64,000 nt of DNA from assembly GCA_015062345.1 (NCBI GenBank), contig SUUV01000002.1, positions 1 to 64,000 on the forward strand, read 5' to 3'. Shown piece by piece: positions 61,073 through 64,000 of this stretch. A model generated the notes under the pieces. It made no database searches and was not told the DNA's origin. It saw only the letters and a list, made by a program, of their open reading frames with translations. The translations under genes were made by a program, and so were the position numbers. This DNA comes from Alphaproteobacteria bacterium. GTDB taxonomy: Bacteria; Pseudomonadota; Alphaproteobacteria; RF32; CAG-239. Numbering within the stretch: position 1 is the first letter of the stretch; each line of letters starts with the position of its first letter.

Positions 61073-64000
61073 ATGAATGATATAATGAAATTTATGGGTC
61101 AGCAAGTAGCTGAAGAGTCTTTTGATGAAATCAAAATCTCTATTGCTTCTCCTGAACAAATTCGTTCTTGGTCATTTGGTGAAGTTAAAAAGCCCGAGAC
61201 CATTAACTATCGTACATTTAAGCCTGAAAGAGACGGTTTGTTCTGTGCTCGCATTTTTGGTCCGGTTAAAGACTATGAATGTTTGTGCGGTAAATATAAA
61301 AGAATGAAATATCGCGGTGTTGTTTGCGAAAAGTGTGGTGTTGAAGTTACACTTTCAAAAGTTCGTCGTGAAAGAATGGGACACATTGAGTTGGCCGCTC
61401 CGGTTGCTCATATTTGGTTCTTAAAATCTTTGCCGAGCCGTATTTCAATGCTTACCGATATTCCGATGAAACAGCTTGAAAGCGTGTTATATTTTGATAA
61501 ATATATCGTCATTGAGCCGGGGCTTACCGATTTGACATTAAATCAGCTTTTGACCGAAGACGAATATCAAGATGCACTTGATAAATATGGCGAAGATGCT
61601 TTCAGAGCCGGAATCGGTGCCGAAGCATTGCGTGAAATTTTAGCCAATATCGATTTGGAAACGGAACGCGCCGTTATGCGTGCAGAATTGAAAGAAACCA
61701 ATTCGGAAGCAAAACGCAAAAAGTTGGTTAAAAGATTGAAGATTGTTGAATCGTTTATTGAATCTAACACCAAGCCCGAATGGATGGTATTGACCGTATT
61801 GCCGGTTATTCCGCCTGAACTCAGACCTCTTGTGCCGTTAGACGGTGGTCGTTTTGCCACATCTGATTTGAACGATTTATATCGTCGTGTAATTAACCGT
61901 AACAATCGTTTGAAAAGATTGTTAGAGTTAAGAGCTCCGGATATTATCGTCAGAAACGAAAAGAGAATGTTGCAAGAGTCTGTTGATGCATTGTTTGACA
62001 ATGGTCGTCGTTCTCGTGCAATTACCGGTACAAGCAAGCGTCCTTTGAAATCTTTGTCAGATATGCTCAAAGGTAAACAAGGTCGTTTCCGTCAAAACTT
62101 ACTTGGTAAACGCGTTGACTATTCAGGTCGTTCGGTTATTACGGTTGGTCCTGAACTTAAACTTCAACAATGCGGTTTGCCGAAAAAAATGGCACTTGAA
62201 TTGTTCAAACCTTTTGTATATTCAAAATTGGAGCTTTACGGACACGCAACAACCATTAAACAAGCAAAACGCATGGTTGAAAAAGAGCGTCCGGAAGTTT
62301 GGGATATATTAGAAGAAGTAATCAGAGAACATCCTGTGTTATTAAACCGTGCTCCTACATTGCACAGACTTGGTATTCAGGCATTTGAACCGGTGTTGGT
62401 AGAAGGTAAGGCAATCCACTTGCATCCGCTCGTATGTACAGCATTTAACGCAGACTTCGACGGTGACCAAATGGCTGTGCATGTTCCGTTATCAATTGAA
62501 TCACAATTGGAAGCTCGTGTATTGATGATGTCAACAAACAACATCTTGTCACCTGCATCAGGTAAGCCGATTATTGTTCCTTCACAAGATATGGTGTTGG
62601 GTATTTATTACCTTTCATATGAAGCAGAAGGTGTAATCGGTGAGGGCAGTGTTTATGCAGATACTGATGAAGTTATGCTTGCACTTGATTCTAAGGTTGT
62701 TGATTTGCATGCAAAAATCAAATGTCGTATGGAATATGTTGATGACAATGGTGAAACAAAATATGGCTTAGTTGATACAACTCCGGGTCGTATCATTGTT
62801 TCGGACATATTGCCCAAGCATAAAGATGTACCGTTCTCAATTGTAAACCGTTTGCTTAAAAAGAAAGAAATTTCTGAAATTATTGATACGGTTTATCGTC
62901 ATTGCGGTCAAAAAGAAACCTGTATCATGGTTGATAAAATTATGTCACTCGGTTTCCAAAATGCTTGTAAAGCAGGTATTTCATTCGGTAAAGACGATTT
63001 GATTGTTCCTGCTGCCAAAAAAGACCTCATTGAAGAAACCACCAAACAGGTTAAAGAATTTGAGCAACAGTATCAAAACGGTTTGATTACCAAGGGCGAA
63101 AAATATAACAAAGTGGTGGATATCTGGGCATCATGTACCGATAAAATTGCCGATGAAATGATGAAAAACATTTCTAAGACCGAAAAAGGTTACATTAACT
63201 CCGTATATATGATGGCACACTCGGGAGCTCGTGGTAGTGCTGCGCAAATGAGACAGCTTGCCGGTATGCGTGGTTTGATGGCAAAACCTTCAGGTGAAAT
63301 TATTGAACAACCGATTATTTCAAACTTTAAAGAAGGTTTGACGGTGTCTGAGTACTTTAACTCAACCCACGGTGCTCGTAAAGGTTTGGCCGATACTGCA
63401 CTTAAAACCGCAAACTCCGGTTATTTGACTCGTCGTTTGGTTGATGTGGCTCAAGATGTTGTAATTACTGAAACAAACTGCGGTACAGAAAGAGGTATCA
63501 TTGTTCGTCCGGTTGTTGACGGCGGTAATGTAATTGTTTCTATCGGCGACAGAATTTTGGGTCGTACAATTCAAGAAGATATTGTTCATCCCGAAACAGG
63601 CGAAGTTCTCATTCAAAGAGGCAAACTTATTGATGAAAACGATGCCGAGTTGGTAGAAAAAGCAGGTGTTGAACAAGTAAAAATTCGTTCTGTATTAACT
63701 TGCGATTGCGAACATGGTGTATGTGCGGCTTGTTACGGCCGTGACTTGGCAAGAGGAACACCTGTAAATGTGGGTGAGGCAGTTGGTGTAATTGCTGCTC
63801 AATCTATTGGTGAGCCGGGTACACAGCTTACGATGAGAACATTCCACATCGGTGGTGCGGCATCAAAATCTGCCGAGCAATCAAGTGTTGAAGTTCCGTT
63901 TGCGGGTGTGTTAAAACTTGAAAACAAACATACCGTGACCGATTCTGAGGGTAATTTGATTGTGTTATCTCGTAACTGTGATATCGTAATTGAAGATGCT
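61073..64000 (+). CDS. rpoC: DNA-directed RNA polymerase subunit beta' (truncated by window end)
   Basis: ATG at 61073: [76 protein letters not shown]; runs off the window. Confidence 0.98.
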   Translation, partial: MNDIMKFMGQQVAEESFDEIKISIASPEQIRSWSFGEVKKPETINYRTFKPERDGLFCARIFGPVKDYECLCGKYKRMKYRGVVCEKCGVEVTLSKVRRERMGHIELAAPVAHIWFLKSLPSRISMLTDIPMKQLESVLYFDKYIVIEPGLTDLTLNQLLTEDEYQDALDKYGEDAFRAGIGAEALREILANIDLETERAVMRAELKETNSEAKRKKLVKRLKIVESFIESNTKPEWMVLTVLPVIPPELRPLVPLDGGRFATSDLNDLYRRVINRNNRLKRLLELRAPDIIVRNEKRMLQESVDALFDNGRRSRAITGTSKRPLKSLSDMLKGKQGRFRQNLLGKRVDYSGRSVITVGPELKLQQCGLPKKMALELFKPFVYSKLELYGHATTIKQAKRMVEKERPEVWDILEEVIREHPVLLNRAPTLHRLGIQAFEPVLVEGKAIHLHPLVCTAFNADFDGDQMAVHVPLSIESQLEARVLMMSTNNILSPASGKPIIVPSQDMVLGIYYLSYEAEGVIGEGSVYADTDEVMLALDSKVVDLHAKIKCRMEYVDDNGETKYGLVDTTPGRIIVSDILPKHKDVPFSIVNRLLKKKEISEIIDTVYRHCGQKETCIMVDKIMSLGFQNACKAGISFGKDDLIVPAAKKDLIEETTKQVKEFEQQYQNGLITKGEKYNKVVDIWASCTDKIADEMMKNISKTEKGYINSVYMMAHSGARGSAAQMRQLAGMRGLMAKPSGEIIEQPIISNFKEGLTVSEYFNSTHGARKGLADTALKTANSGYLTRRLVDVAQDVVITETNCGTERGIIVRPVVDGGNVIVSIGDRILGRTIQEDIVHPETGEVLIQRGKLIDENDAELVEKAGVEQVKIRSVLTCDCEHGVCAACYGRDLARGTPVNVGEAVGVIAAQSIGEPGTQLTMRTFHIGGAASKSAEQSSVEVPFAGVLKLENKHTVTDSEGNLIVLSRNCDIVIEDA

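Noticed and set aside
1-64000. Prophage, transposase, restriction or toxin-antitoxin defence island
   Set aside because: No transposase, integrase, phage structural, nuclease-methylase or clear toxin gene was recognised in the ORFs.

Overview
AT-rich chromosomal window from an alphaproteobacterium. Supporting markers are GcrA, an SspB-alpha-like adaptor, a circularly permuted two-piece tmRNA, an alpha-type RNase E, and LpxK/WaaA. No database search was possible, so taxonomy and family names rest on recognised protein motifs. Most of the window is housekeeping: tRNA-Gln, pyrG, secG, tpiA, ppiD/surA-like, fmt, rpmJ, ettA, a Kef-type antiporter, ruvX, an M48 protease, rne, an amidase, a PBP1A, prfB with its programmed frameshift, a YhdP/AsmA-like protein, lpxK, waaA, lon, sspB, ssrA, terC, galE, mutT, gcrA, an M16 protease, elbB, tatD, tcdA, two ArsB/NhaD-like permeases, rpoB and partial rpoC. 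Overlaid on this is a dispersed multigene system. It comprises seven intact paralogs, plus one truncated, of a small secreted protein family (MRKYFLLSAVALLA..., DUF4402-like), and two type IV pilin-like genes (MRKVCELG/RSMVEMLGVLAIIG). All nine intact genes share a promoter-like block, AGACTCTTT...TTGC-A(11-12)-CGGTTTA. Its homopolymer sits between the putative -35 and -10, a layout suggestive of slipped-strand phase variation. Several loci also carry arrays of covarying nested-hairpin repeats directly upstream. A second striking feature is a palindromic repeat present twice in the spacer of the permuted tmRNA gene. A related sequence appears as a 36-codon in-frame insertion, with a 4-bp target duplication, in one pilin-like leader, resembling the behaviour of Rickettsia palindromic elements.
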